Of a stretch of 64,000 nucleotides of DNA, positions 25,296 to 33,556 are shown one piece after another. The notes under the pieces were generated by a model, which made no database searches, was not told the DNA's origin, and was given only the letters and a program-made list of their open reading frames with translations. A program made the translations under genes and the position numbers. The stretch comes from Phycisphaerales bacterium UBA2421. Its GTDB lineage: Bacteria; Planctomycetota; Phycisphaerae; Tepidisphaerales; Tepidisphaeraceae. Every line of letters begins with the position of its first letter. Position 1 is the first letter of the stretch. Where the stretch lies: contig DDRH01000005.1 in the NCBI GenBank assembly GCA_002343075.1, forward strand, positions 70,050 to 134,049, given 5' to 3'.

Positions 25296-25733
25296 ATGCA
25301 TTTCATGCGCGACACTTCCCACAAGCGAAAGGCCGGCTACCGGATCACCACCGATTGCAGCCTGATAAATCTTGACGCGATCTGCCAGCTCATCGAGCAA
25401 CATGCCTACTGGGGCGATCGCCCCACGGATGTCACCCGCCGGGCGTTTCGATCTCCCTCGTCGATTGTTTTTGCGGCGCTCGAGTCCGGCGGGGCGACCG
25501 TCGGGTGTGCGAGGGTTGTCACGGATCATTGCACAATTGGCTGGGTTTGCGACGTGATCGTCCACCCCGATCACCGTGGGCGCGGGGTGGGTAGTCAATT
25601 GATGCGCGCGGTTCTCGAACACGCCGAACTTGCCAAAATGCGCCTCATCCTGGGGACGCGCGATGCTCACGAATTTTATCGCAGGTTTGGCTTTGAGCGC
25701 CGCGAGATGATGCGCCGGCCGATGTCCCTTTGA
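25296..25733 (+). CDS. GNAT-family N-acetyltransferase
   Basis: A 145-residue acetyltransferase. CDVIVHPDHRGRGVGSQLMR is motif A, with the acetyl-CoA pyrophosphate loop R/Q-x-x-G-x-G/A; FYRRFGFERRE is the C-terminal motif B. ATG 25296 and ATG 25305 are both possible starts. It follows the Uma2 gene by 8 bases and converges on msrB. Substrate unknown. Confidence 0.88.
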   Translation: MHFMRDTSHKRKAGYRITTDCSLINLDAICQLIEQHAYWGDRPTDVTRRAFRSPSSIVFAALESGGATVGCARVVTDHCTIGWVCDVIVHPDHRGRGVGSQLMRAVLEHAELAKMRLILGTRDAHEFYRRFGFERREMMRRPMSL

Positions 25734-25748
25734 GCACTGGTTCAACGG

Positions 25749-26300
25749 TTACCGCGGGATGAACTTCAGCGCCGCGGAGTTGATGCAATATCGCAATCCG
25801 GTCGGCGGGGGGCCGTCTTTGAACACATGGCCCTGGTGTCCGTCGCACCGGCTGCAATGCACCTCGGTGCGCGCGTAACCCAGGTCGTGGTCGACGCTTT
25901 CCCCGATCACGCCTTCGCTCCTGGGCTTCCAGAAGCTCGGCCACCCCGTCCCGCTGTCGTATTTCTCTTTGCTGTCGAAAAGTTCCTGCCCGCAGCCCCG
26001 GCAGGCGTAACTGCCGTCGGCTTTGTGGTCGTGATACTCATTCCGAAATGAATACTCGGTGCCGTGCTTGCGGAGCACATAAAACTGCTGCTCGGTGAGA
26101 ATGGTTTTCCATTCATCATCCGTCAACGCAACCCGGTTGCGGTCGTCGGGAATCAGCTTCTTCGCGATTTCCGGCGGAATCGGCTTCGACGGCTGAGACG
26201 CCGGCGGCGGGCGCTGATCTTCCGCAGTCGCGGTGGAAACGCGGTAGACCATTGCCGCGGCAGTGATCGCCAGGAGCAGAGTTATCAGTGCTGGTTTCAT
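25749..26300 (-). CDS. msrB: Secreted methionine-R-sulfoxide reductase
   Basis: A 183-residue MsrB that reduces methionine-R-sulfoxide in oxidised proteins. A signal peptide ([18 protein letters not shown]) precedes a Pro-rich linker. The MsrB fold has zinc cysteines Cys100, Cys103, Cys149 and Cys152 (CRGCG; CSRCDGH) and the active-site RYCINSAAL with Cys172. Export means it would repair proteins in the periplasm. It ends 13 bases from the GNAT stop, converging. Confidence 0.95.
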   Translation of the reverse strand: MKPALITLLLAITAAAMVYRVSTATAEDQRPPPASQPSKPIPPEIAKKLIPDDRNRVALTDDEWKTILTEQQFYVLRKHGTEYSFRNEYHDHKADGSYACRGCGQELFDSKEKYDSGTGWPSFWKPRSEGVIGESVDHDLGYARTEVHCSRCDGHQGHVFKDGPPPTGLRYCINSAALKFIPR

Positions 26301-26415
26301 ATTCGCCGTCCGATTCTATTCACCTGCATCGGCACATTTCCGCGGGCGCGCCTTCATTTTTTGAATCGTTCCTGTTTTGATGCCGCAAACGCACGCGCGG
26401 TTTGACCGGTGATGC

Positions 26416-26453
26416 AAAAAAAGCGGACGGCGGTCCGTGCAGGACCGCCGTCC
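26416..26453 (-). terminator. Intrinsic terminator of the fasciclin gene
   Basis: A perfect 12-bp stem (GGACGGCGGTCC at 26425-26436, GGACCGCCGTCC at 26442-26453) with a 5-base loop, followed on the minus strand by GC and seven Ts (26422-26416). It lies 70 bases past the fasciclin stop. Confidence 0.92.
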
Positions 26454-26522
26454 GGGCTTGTAACCTTCGCTGCGAAAACAACTTGCGTTCGATTCTGCGC
26501 GAAAGTTTGCGCGCCGATGACC

Positions 26523-27050
26523 TTACGGCAGCACAACGGTGTCGATCCAGTGAATCACGCCGTTGGTGCAGACGACATCGGTCTTAATCACCTTGGCGTT
26601 GTTGATCATCACATTGCCGCCTTCGACTTTTACATCCAGGTCCTTGCCGTTGGCGGTGCTGAGCTTCATCGTCTTCACGTCGGCGGCTTTGATCGCCTTG
26701 CCGGCGTGGACGTGATACAGCAGGATGGCGGTGAGCTTTTCTTTGTTCTCCGGCTTCAGCAGGTCTTCCACCGTGCCGGCGGGAAGCTTGGCAAACGCGG
26801 CGTTGGTCGGGGCGAACACCGTGAACGGGCCTTCGCTTTTCAGCGTCTCAACCAGCCCGGCGGCCTTGACGGCGGCGACGAGCGTCGTCACTTCGCTCAT
26901 GCCCGGGCCGACGGCAGTGTCGATGATGTCCATTTTCTTGTCGTGCGCATCTCCTGCAAGCACCTGGCTTTGCGGAAAAAATGCGGCGGTCGAAAACGCC
27001 GCAGCCGCGGCGACGGCGGTGATGCCCAATACGGTAAACTTACGAAGCAT
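26523..27050 (-). CDS. Secreted fasciclin-domain protein
   Basis: A 175-residue protein from ATG 27050, which has a good ribosome site (GGGAG, 8 bases upstream); the frame extends further up but without family sequence. A signal peptide ([19 protein letters not shown]) is followed by one FAS1 domain: [26 protein letters not shown] (H1 motif), [10 protein letters not shown] (YH motif) and [16 protein letters not shown]1 proteins act in adhesion or matrix. It has its own terminator, so it is probably transcribed alone. Confidence 0.93.
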   Translation of the reverse strand: MLRKFTVLGITAVAAAAAFSTAAFFPQSQVLAGDAHDKKMDIIDTAVGPGMSEVTTLVAAVKAAGLVETLKSEGPFTVFAPTNAAFAKLPAGTVEDLLKPENKEKLTAILLYHVHAGKAIKAADVKTMKLSTANGKDLDVKVEGGNVMINNAKVIKTDVVCTNGVIHWIDTVVLP

Positions 27051-27300
27051 ACGAAAACTCCCTTCGACGCGGGTCACGCATCGAAACATCTTGATCTGTA
27101 GATCGCTCGATAATTTCCGCCTCCGCAACACGTTATTGCGCGGGCCTTCGAGCTGGTTGTATGCCGTTTCGTTCAACCTTACGAAGCGGATGCAGCAAGA
27201 AAAAGATTTGGCGCGCTTTTGTCAGAAAGTGTCCCGCCCTCGCCGAAGTGGCAAAACACCTGCCCTTCGCCACCCTTGCGGCAGCAGAGCGCGGGCCGAT

Positions 27301-28995
27301 TCAGCGCGCAGCGGTCAGCCGGTCTCGAAACGCCGGGGGGATGAAATCGATATCGCTCGCTTCTCGTAACGCAATATCGATCTGAAAATCGATGATTTCC
27401 CGGGCGACCGGACTCTGATAATCCTCAAGGCACGCCTTCGCGGCGTCGACCGCTGACAGTGTTGCGGTGGCCGTCCTTACAGTGCGGTAGATCTTGACCG
27501 CCAGTGTCTCTGCGGCACCCGGGGTCAGAAGATGCGGAATCATCGGCTCTAACTCCGCAAAGCCCTCCTCGGGAATCAACACCCCTTTTCGCTTGCACAA
27601 TGCGCGCATGAGGTTGAAGCCTTCTCGTGGCGTACTTGTGGGTAGCAGAGGAATCTTGACGTCAATGCGACCGGGCCGTTTCAAATCGACTTCGATCAAA
27701 TCGGGCCTGCTCGACGCGAGTACCCACACAATCCTGCCCCGGTTGGCGGTGTTGCTCATCATCTCGGCAAACATGCCGTAAACCCGCCCCGAAAGCCCAC
27801 TATCACCGCTGCCCGAGTCTCGCTTGCCCAGACTCTGGTCGGCTTCATCGACAAAGACAAAGCAGCGTCCAAGTGCCACCAGAAGCCGGAAAATTTTCTC
27901 CAGGTTGCCTTCGGTGCTGCCGACCCATTTATCGCGGAAGTTTTTCAGCTTCACCACCGGCACGCCGGCACTTCCTGCCAGGCACTCGACCATATACGTC
28001 TTACCCGTGCCCACCGGCCCGCAAAGCAGATAGCCCATCGGCAACGCAGCGAGGTCATTTTGGCGCCAGAGCGCAAAATCCTGCGTCAGCCAGGCCTTCA
28101 CGGCATCCTGGCCTTCAAGGTCGTCGAGCGATTTTTTGCTCTCGATAAACTCAATCAAGCCGTTGCACTCTTTCTCGACAAGCTGCTTCTTGAGCGCAAC
28201 AACGTCGCCCGGCGTGATCGCTGCCTTCTTATACTCATTGGTCTTCAGCATCGCCTCGACCGCTGAAACGCTTGCACCTGCAAGTTGTCCTGCGAGGCTT
28301 TCCGGTTGCGGCGCAAACTCGGCTAGTGCGGTGGGAAAATCTCCCTTCATCAAGGCAATTGCATCGCCCAGCGCGGCGGGGCTGGGCAGATTGATCTTGA
28401 TTTGCGCAGCGCGGGTGTTGTTGACCAATAGCGGGTGGAGGTCGTTTAAGTTTTCGGTGATCAGGAAGGTCGCCAGAGAGTGTTCTGTCAACATGCTGTC
28501 GGTCGACCAGTCTCGCATGAGGCTGGCCAGTGCCGCCAGGTCATAGTTCAGGCCGCCTTGTGTCGCAGGGGCGACGAGAGATGCACTCTTAACAATACAC
28601 CCAACCTGATACTTTCGCCGTTGAAGACGGGCTAAGTTGGCGATGTATCGGAAAAAGATCGTCAAAGCCTCAATCGCCTGCCGCGGCGCGCGCGGCAGCG
28701 CGCCGCCGTTGAGTTCTTTGATCGCTGGCCACTGGCTGAAGATTTCGTTCCCCTTTTCAACCCGAATGCCATTCCCCACATCAAATGTAAGCACGACATC
28801 AAAGCGAGGCATGAGCACGCGCAGGAGGAAGTCGGGAATCTCGCCGATCGACCGCTTGCCGTCATGGGGGATGATGACCCTGTCGGCCACGTTGCCGTGC
28901 AAGATAAACTGATTGGTAGTCTCGGCCTGATAAAGCGCGATGAGGTCGGCAGCCCATTGAGGCATGTCCGATGCTATTGGAGCGTTTGGTTCCAT
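27301..28995 (-). CDS. AAA+ ATPase paired with PspA-like protein
   Basis: A 564-residue protein. The N-terminal ~300 residues are a degenerate ATPase-like or sensor region (VVLTFDVGNGIRVEKGNEIF). The AAA+ module has Walker A GPVGTGKT at ~324-331, Walker B CFVFVDEAD at ~376-384, sensor 1 at IVWVLASSRPD, and arginine-finger region KRPGRIDVKIPLL, the pattern of FtsH/Vps4/Cdc48-type ATPases. No protease domain is present. The pspA-like gene lies upstream on the same strand with a 243-base gap. It may remodel PspA oligomers (inference). Confidence 0.87.
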   Translation of the reverse strand: MEPNAPIASDMPQWAADLIALYQAETTNQFILHGNVADRVIIPHDGKRSIGEIPDFLLRVLMPRFDVVLTFDVGNGIRVEKGNEIFSQWPAIKELNGGALPRAPRQAIEALTIFFRYIANLARLQRRKYQVGCIVKSASLVAPATQGGLNYDLAALASLMRDWSTDSMLTEHSLATFLITENLNDLHPLLVNNTRAAQIKINLPSPAALGDAIALMKGDFPTALAEFAPQPESLAGQLAGASVSAVEAMLKTNEYKKAAITPGDVVALKKQLVEKECNGLIEFIESKKSLDDLEGQDAVKAWLTQDFALWRQNDLAALPMGYLLCGPVGTGKTYMVECLAGSAGVPVVKLKNFRDKWVGSTEGNLEKIFRLLVALGRCFVFVDEADQSLGKRDSGSGDSGLSGRVYGMFAEMMSNTANRGRIVWVLASSRPDLIEVDLKRPGRIDVKIPLLPTSTPREGFNLMRALCKRKGVLIPEEGFAELEPMIPHLLTPGAAETLAVKIYRTVRTATATLSAVDAAKACLEDYQSPVAREIIDFQIDIALREASDIDFIPPAFRDRLTAAR

Positions 28996-28997
28996 GG

Positions 28998-29215
28998 CAA
29001 TTCAGAATGACGAAACCGCAAATCACAATCAGCTGCTTGGCGACAATCGGCACCGACGCTGATAGCCGACCGAACTCGCTGACGAGCGACAGAATCCGCA
29101 AGGGTGGCGGTCAGCGGAATCGCTTTTCAAAACTCGATCACTTCCTCTCAAGATCTCGCGGTTCGTTCTTCCGAATCAGAAGGCCCGTCGCTATTCGTCA
29201 TTTGTGGTCTTGCCT
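28998..29215 (+). repeat. Intergenic repeat with opposed ATGACGAA cores
   Basis: The 243-base space between the PspA and AAA+ genes holds ATTCAGAATGACGAAACC (from 28998) and, inverted, ATTCGTCATTTGTGGTC (from 29194). The same core, similarly opposed, is seen at 11810-11916. No gene is evident in this space. Confidence 0.5.
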
Positions 29216-29238
29216 GGAGCCTGGGGATCGGGATCTAA

Positions 29239-29994
29239 CTATTGCGACACCGGCCCCATCTGTTTGCCGCCGCCTTCGGCTTCTGCGGCGGGGGCGGAGA
29301 CCGAATCCTTGGCTTCCAGGGCAATTCCTTCCCTTGCGGCGAAATCGGCCAAAGCCTGATCGGCCATCGCCTTCTGCTCGGCTTCTTTCATCTGGATGTC
29401 GGACGTGTTGAAACTGTCCTTAGCCACACGCACGCGCCCTGCGGCCTTTTCCCGTTCTTCTTCCACCATGGTGTGGAGCCGTTCGAGGGTGTCGCCACTG
29501 CCGCCGATCTGTGTCACCATCCCGCTGGCCATTTCGGTCAGCTCGGCCATGGCTTTCTTCACCTTCAGGTCGCTGAGACTCTGTCGCAAAGACTCGATTT
29601 TTTGCTTCGCGGCGTTGACCGACACATCTCTGGCGGTCACAAGGTCCTTATACGTTTTCTCGGCCTGCGCCAGTTGCCCGCGGTTCTCCTCCAACTCTCT
29701 CTCTACGGTCTGCAGCCGCACGGCATACTGCCCGGCCAGCTCGCGGTTGCCCGCCTTGAGATTAGCACCGGTCTTGGCGCGCAGGTCGCGCTGATCAGAC
29801 TCGAGCTTGCGCACTTGCGTCATCAGCCGCTCGCACAGCCCGGCGTGGCTGGCGAGGCCTTCGTTATACTTCGCAATCTGCTTGCGGAGATTTTCCTTCT
29901 CCACTTCCAGAAGCGCTTCGGGGTTGGATCGTTCGATTCCTGAAACAAACAAACTCAGGAATCCCTTAAACAGGTTGCCAATTCGACGAAACAT
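29239..29994 (-). CDS. PspA/IM30 (Vipp1)-family membrane-maintenance protein
   Basis: A 251-residue protein, almost entirely coiled coil. It starts MFRRIGNLFKGFLSLFVSGIE, an amphipathic N-terminal helix for membrane binding, then has long heptad-rich helices (LRKQIAKYNEGL, VRKLESDQRDLR, LQTVERELEENRGQLAQAEK). Length and N-terminus fit PspA/Vipp1, now placed in the ESCRT-III superfamily. The last ~30 residues are Gly/Ala-rich and disordered. The usual E. coli partners pspBC and pspF are absent; an AAA+ ATPase gene lies downstream. Confidence 0.82.
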   Translation of the reverse strand: MFRRIGNLFKGFLSLFVSGIERSNPEALLEVEKENLRKQIAKYNEGLASHAGLCERLMTQVRKLESDQRDLRAKTGANLKAGNRELAGQYAVRLQTVERELEENRGQLAQAEKTYKDLVTARDVSVNAAKQKIESLRQSLSDLKVKKAMAELTEMASGMVTQIGGSGDTLERLHTMVEEEREKAAGRVRVAKDSFNTSDIQMKEAEQKAMADQALADFAAREGIALEAKDSVSAPAAEAEGGGKQMGPVSQ

Positions 29995-30055
29995 GCTGTC
30001 TCCTTCTGTTCTCCCTCCTGTGGCGTGCCAAACGAGGGGACACGCATGAAAATAC

Positions 30056-31213
30056 TCACTTTTCGTTCAAATCACAAAACCCGACCGTCAAGGTCCGCAG
30101 GTCGCCACTATCATGGAGCTTCACCAGCGCTGCGGCGATGCGGGGATCGAACAGCGAGCCGGCCGATTCCGTGATAAGGCGCATCGCCATGGTCACGCTC
30201 CAGGCTTCCTTATACGCGCGGGCGCTGGTCAGCGCGTCATAGACGTCCACAACATGAACAATTCGTGCTTCGATCGGAATCATTTCAGCGCACAGCCCGT
30301 CGGGGTAGCCGGTGCCGTCGAAGTTCTCGTGGTGGCTTCTCGCGATAACTCTGGCGCGCGCAAAGAATGGCCGGGTGGATAAGATGCGCTCGCCGACGAT
30401 GGTGTGCTGCTCCATTGCGCTGCGTTCCGCTTCAGTGAGCGGGCCGGGTTTCGTGAGGATCTGATCGGGCACATGGAGTTTGCCAACATCGTGGAGAATG
30501 CTCGAATAGCCGATCTCGTGTGCTTCCGTCTCGCCGAACCCACAAGCCGCCGCAAGGGCTTGGGCGTATCGCTGGATTCGCAGGACATGGGCGCCGGTGT
30601 CATGGTCCTTGGCCTCGGCGGCGACGGCGAGCATGTAAATTGCATCCATGTTCGCTTCATTCAGCTGTGCGGTACGGGTGGCGACACGCTGTTCGAGACG
30701 GTCGTTGAGCTGTTTTAAGTCAACCGCCTGTTGAAGCACGGTGTCGCTCATCTGCACCAAAAACTCCTGCTGAAACTTCAGGCTTGCCTCGGTGTCTTTC
30801 AGCCGGTGAATGTTGACAAATGTTACGAGACGGAACCCGATTTCGTCTTCGGAGACGGCAATGTGATTGTAAGACACGATGACCGGCAGTTGCTCGCCGT
30901 CGGCTCGAAAGAGCCTGGTTTCCAGCTCGCCTTTGGCGCAAAAGTCCTTCAGTGAATCAAGAAGCGGCTGGCGAGAAAGATCGTCTGGGTAGAGAGAAAA
31001 GACGCTTCCGTCCACGAGTTGCGTAACGCTCAGCCCGATCAGCTCCGCCGCCGGGGTGTTGACGTGTGCCATGACGCCTTGGCGCGAGAGCAACATCGCG
31101 GCGCAGGGAAGCGCGTCCATCACCTGCTTCACCTCTCGCAGGGTGGGGGGGTGTCGCGGGCTGGTCTCTCGAGGAGTTCCCGCCCTGAATTGTGAGTGTT
31201 CTGCAGCCGGCAC
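30056..31213 (-). CDS. PAS/HD-GYP signalling protein
   Basis: A 385-residue protein. A PAS domain occupies ~25-150 (VMAHVNTPAAELIGLSV; GFRLVTFVNIHRLKD), then a short coiled coil, then an HD-GYP domain with SILHDVGKLHVPDQIL, EQHTIVGERIL, RSHHENFDGTGYPDGL and VVDVYDALTSARAYKE. All metal-binding HD residues and the GYP loop are intact, so it could hydrolyse cyclic di-GMP. Soluble, with no membrane helix. Divergent from the thrS leader. Confidence 0.92.
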   Translation of the reverse strand: MPAAEHSQFRAGTPRETSPRHPPTLREVKQVMDALPCAAMLLSRQGVMAHVNTPAAELIGLSVTQLVDGSVFSLYPDDLSRQPLLDSLKDFCAKGELETRLFRADGEQLPVIVSYNHIAVSEDEIGFRLVTFVNIHRLKDTEASLKFQQEFLVQMSDTVLQQAVDLKQLNDRLEQRVATRTAQLNEANMDAIYMLAVAAEAKDHDTGAHVLRIQRYAQALAAACGFGETEAHEIGYSSILHDVGKLHVPDQILTKPGPLTEAERSAMEQHTIVGERILSTRPFFARARVIARSHHENFDGTGYPDGLCAEMIPIEARIVHVVDVYDALTSARAYKEAWSVTMAMRLITESAGSLFDPRIAAALVKLHDSGDLRTLTVGFCDLNEK

Positions 31214-31271
31214 AGCGAAGTTATTATATCCCGCAGGTGTCGGGTTCTGCTAAAACCGAGGCAGTTCGCTG

Positions 31272-31300
31272 TTGATCAGGTTCGATTTCTCCGATATCCT
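31272..31300 (+). promoter_or_regulatory. Candidate promoter of thrS leader
   Basis: TTGATC (31272-31277), 17-base spacer, TATCCT (31295-31300). Transcription would begin near 31306-31308, one to three bases before the leader peptide ATG, so the leader would be nearly leaderless. Motif match is moderate. Confidence 0.45.
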
Positions 31301-31308
31301 TGACAGAT

Positions 31309-31371
31309 ATGCAGCATGGCACGGCAGCAACGACGACTACGACCACGGCCACTCCGGCGGCCGGGCACTGA
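31309..31371 (+). CDS. thrL-like: Threonine-rich leader peptide (thrS attenuator)
   Basis: A 20-residue frame, MQHGTAATTTTTTATPAAGH, with eight Thr of which six are consecutive (ACG ACG ACT ACG ACC ACG, 31330-31347), then a TGA at 31369. It precedes a terminator hairpin and thrS, the standard layout of ribosome-mediated attenuation. If the ribosome stalls at the Thr codons, CCGGGC at 31361-31366 stays free to pair with GCCCGG at 31417-31422 in the terminator stem; if it reaches the stop it covers that segment. No Shine-Dalgarno is visible, in line with near-leaderless initiation. It was inferred from codon content and context. Confidence 0.78.
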   Translation: MQHGTAATTTTTTATPAAGH

Positions 31372-31414
31372 TCGTCTCTGCGCGTGTTTGTTGCACCAGA
31401 TGAAACGAGTTCAG

Positions 31415-31445
31415 CCGCCCGGATTGTCCCGGGCGGTTTTTCTTT
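31415..31445 (+). terminator. thrS leader terminator
   Basis: CCGCCCGG (31415-31422), loop ATTGTC, CCGGGCGG (31429-31436), then TTTTTCTTTC: a GC-rich stem with a T-run, 43 bases after the leader peptide stop and 93 bases before thrS. Its 5' arm can pair alternatively with 31361-31366. Confidence 0.88.
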
Positions 31446-31453
31446 CTATCGAT

Positions 31454-31532
31454 TTCACCGCGGCGGCGCAGAGAGCGCGGTGGGTTCGACAGAAATGGCC
31501 TTACTCTGCGACCTCTGCGCCTCAGCGGTGAA
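31454..31532 (+). repeat. Inverted repeat overlapping thrS ribosome binding region
   Basis: TTCACCGCGGCGGCGCAGAG (31454-31473) and CTCTGCGCCTCAGCGGTGAA (31513-31532) are inverted copies matching at 17 of 20 positions. This palindrome type (CTCTGCG...GCGGTGAA) is a dispersed repeat in several bacterial groups. The right arm supplies GGTGAA, the only Shine-Dalgarno-like stretch, five bases before the thrS ATG, so folding could hide it. Confidence 0.75.
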
Positions 31533-31537
31533 TTCTT

Positions 31538-33550
31538 ATGGTAATCGCAATTCTCCCCGACGGCTCGAAACGTGAGCTTCCCGACGGTGCCAGCGTGATG
31601 CAACTGGCCGAGTCAATCGGAAAAGGCCTGGCCAAGGCCGCCATCGCCGGTCGAGTCGATGGTAAAGTCGTCGATCTTTCCCACAAACTCGTCGGCGAGC
31701 ACCAGGTGAGCATCGTCACCGACCGCGACCCGGATGCGCTGCTCGTGCTCCGCCACAGCACGGCACATGTCATGGCCGAGGCGATTCAGCGAATCTGGCC
31801 GAAGGCTCTGCTGGCTTACGGCCCAGCGTTGGAAACGGGGTTTTACTATGACATCGCGCTCGACCAGCCGATTTCATCGAGTGATTTTGAGAAGATCGAG
31901 AAGGAGATGGCGGCGATCATCGCGGAGGATCGGCCGTTTAGCCGCTATGAGCTTTCGTTTGATGAAGGAATGAAGCGTCTGCAATCTGAGGGAAACAAGT
32001 ACAAAGTTGACAACGCGCAGCGTGCCCAGGCCGGCGGGGCGGTGAGCCTGAGCTGGTATGCTACCGGGCAGTCTGGCAAGAATTGGGAAGACCTTTGCAT
32101 GGGTCCGCACATTCCAAGCACTGGAAAAATCAAGGCGTTTAAGGTTGTAAGCGTTGCGTCATCCAACTGGCACGGCGATGTAAAACTCGACCGTTTTCAA
32201 CGCATCTATGGCACCGCGTTCTTTGACAAGAAACAACTTGAAGAACACTTCAAGCTGCAGGAAGAAGCACGCAAGCGCGACCACCGCGTGATCGGCCCGG
32301 CGCTGGGGCTGTTTACAATTGATGAAAAGGTGGGGCAGGGACTGATCTTGTGGAAGCCGAAGGGGGCCGTTGTGCGTCAAGAGCTGCAGAATTTTATTGG
32401 CATGCACCTCAAGCGACAAGGGTACCAGCAGGTGTTTACCCCACACATCGGCAGACTGGACTTGTATAAGACCAGCGGGCACTTTCCCTACTACCGCGAG
32501 AGCCAGTTCCCCCCGCTGGTGGATCGCGAGTTCATCAGCGCAAAGGCTGAAGAGGGCTGCACTTGCGCGCAGCTTTCCAACCTGATGGAAACCGGGGAAA
32601 TCGAGGGTTATCTGCTTAAGCCCATGAATTGCCCCATGCACATTCGCATCTACGCCAGCGAGCAGCGGTCGTATCGCGATCTGCCGATTCGCCTCGCTGA
32701 ATTCGGCACCGTGTACCGCTGGGAAAAGTCCGGCGAACTCGGCGGGATGACCCGCGTGCGCGGCTTCACCCAGGACGATGCGCACTTGTTTTGCATGGAA
32801 GAACAAGTGGCGGCTGAAGTGCAGGGATGTCTTGAGCTGGTGAAGATCATCCTCGGCACGCTGGGCATGAAAGACTACCGCGTGCGCGTCGGCCTGCGCG
32901 ACCCGGACAGCGCCAAATACGTCGGCGACCCCGCGCAGTGGGACCGCGCCGAAGCCGCCTGCCTCGCCGCCGCCGAGAGTTTGGGCGTCAATTTCAGCAA
33001 AGAGCCCGGCGAAGCGGCTTTTTACGGCCCGAAGATCGATTTCGTGGTCAAAGACGTCATCGGCCGCGAGTGGCAACTGGGCACCGTGCAGGTCGATTAC
33101 CAACTGCCCCAGCGGTTCGAGCTTGAGTACATCGGCGCCGATAACAAACCGCACCGCCCGGTCATGATCCACCGCGCGCCTTTCGGCAGTATGGAACGGT
33201 TCATCGGCGTGCTGATCGAACATTTCAACGGCGCGTTCCCGCTGTGGCTGTCGCCGGTTCAAGTCGCGGTCTTGTCGATCAGCGAGAAGTTCAACGATTA
33301 CGGCCAGCAGGTCGTCAACCAGCTAAAAGAAGCCGGCCTGCGGGTAGAGTTCGACAACAGCGGCGACAAAATCGGCGCAAAAATCCGCAAATATACGCTG
33401 GAAAAGGTGCCGTACATGCTCATCGTCGGCGAAAAGGAACAGGCGGAGGGCAAGGTGGCGGTAAGGCACCGGACTGAGGGGGATAAGGGGGCGGTGAGCC
33501 TGACGGAATTCGTCACCAAGGCAACGACAGCGGTAGGGGAGCGGCAGTAA
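31538..33550 (+). CDS. thrS: Threonyl-tRNA synthetase
   Basis: A 670-residue class II synthetase that charges tRNA-Thr. N-terminal TGS domain (~1-62); editing domain with HSTAH (HxxxH) and DLCMGPHIP (CxxxH) for removing mischarged serine; catalytic core with zinc ligands in MNCPMH, DDAHLFC and HRAPFGS; motif 2 EFGTVYRWE...MTRVRGFTQDD; C-terminal anticodon-binding domain (PLWLSPVQVAVLSI). All key residues are present. Control probably comes from the Thr-rich leader, the terminator and the inverted repeat upstream. Confidence 0.97.
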   Translation: MVIAILPDGSKRELPDGASVMQLAESIGKGLAKAAIAGRVDGKVVDLSHKLVGEHQVSIVTDRDPDALLVLRHSTAHVMAEAIQRIWPKALLAYGPALETGFYYDIALDQPISSSDFEKIEKEMAAIIAEDRPFSRYELSFDEGMKRLQSEGNKYKVDNAQRAQAGGAVSLSWYATGQSGKNWEDLCMGPHIPSTGKIKAFKVVSVASSNWHGDVKLDRFQRIYGTAFFDKKQLEEHFKLQEEARKRDHRVIGPALGLFTIDEKVGQGLILWKPKGAVVRQELQNFIGMHLKRQGYQQVFTPHIGRLDLYKTSGHFPYYRESQFPPLVDREFISAKAEEGCTCAQLSNLMETGEIEGYLLKPMNCPMHIRIYASEQRSYRDLPIRLAEFGTVYRWEKSGELGGMTRVRGFTQDDAHLFCMEEQVAAEVQGCLELVKIILGTLGMKDYRVRVGLRDPDSAKYVGDPAQWDRAEAACLAAAESLGVNFSKEPGEAAFYGPKIDFVVKDVIGREWQLGTVQVDYQLPQRFELEYIGADNKPHRPVMIHRAPFGSMERFIGVLIEHFNGAFPLWLSPVQVAVLSISEKFNDYGQQVVNQLKEAGLRVEFDNSGDKIGAKIRKYTLEKVPYMLIVGEKEQAEGKVAVRHRTEGDKGAVSLTEFVTKATTAVGERQ

Positions 33551-33556
33551 CAGAAA

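Noticed and set aside
31261..31537. T-box riboswitch upstream of thrS
   Set aside because: No T-box consensus (AGGGTGGNACCGCG) is seen; the Thr-codon leader and terminator explain the region better.
32159..33262. 367-codon minus-strand frame across thrS
   Set aside because: Shadow of thrS, caused by high GC content.
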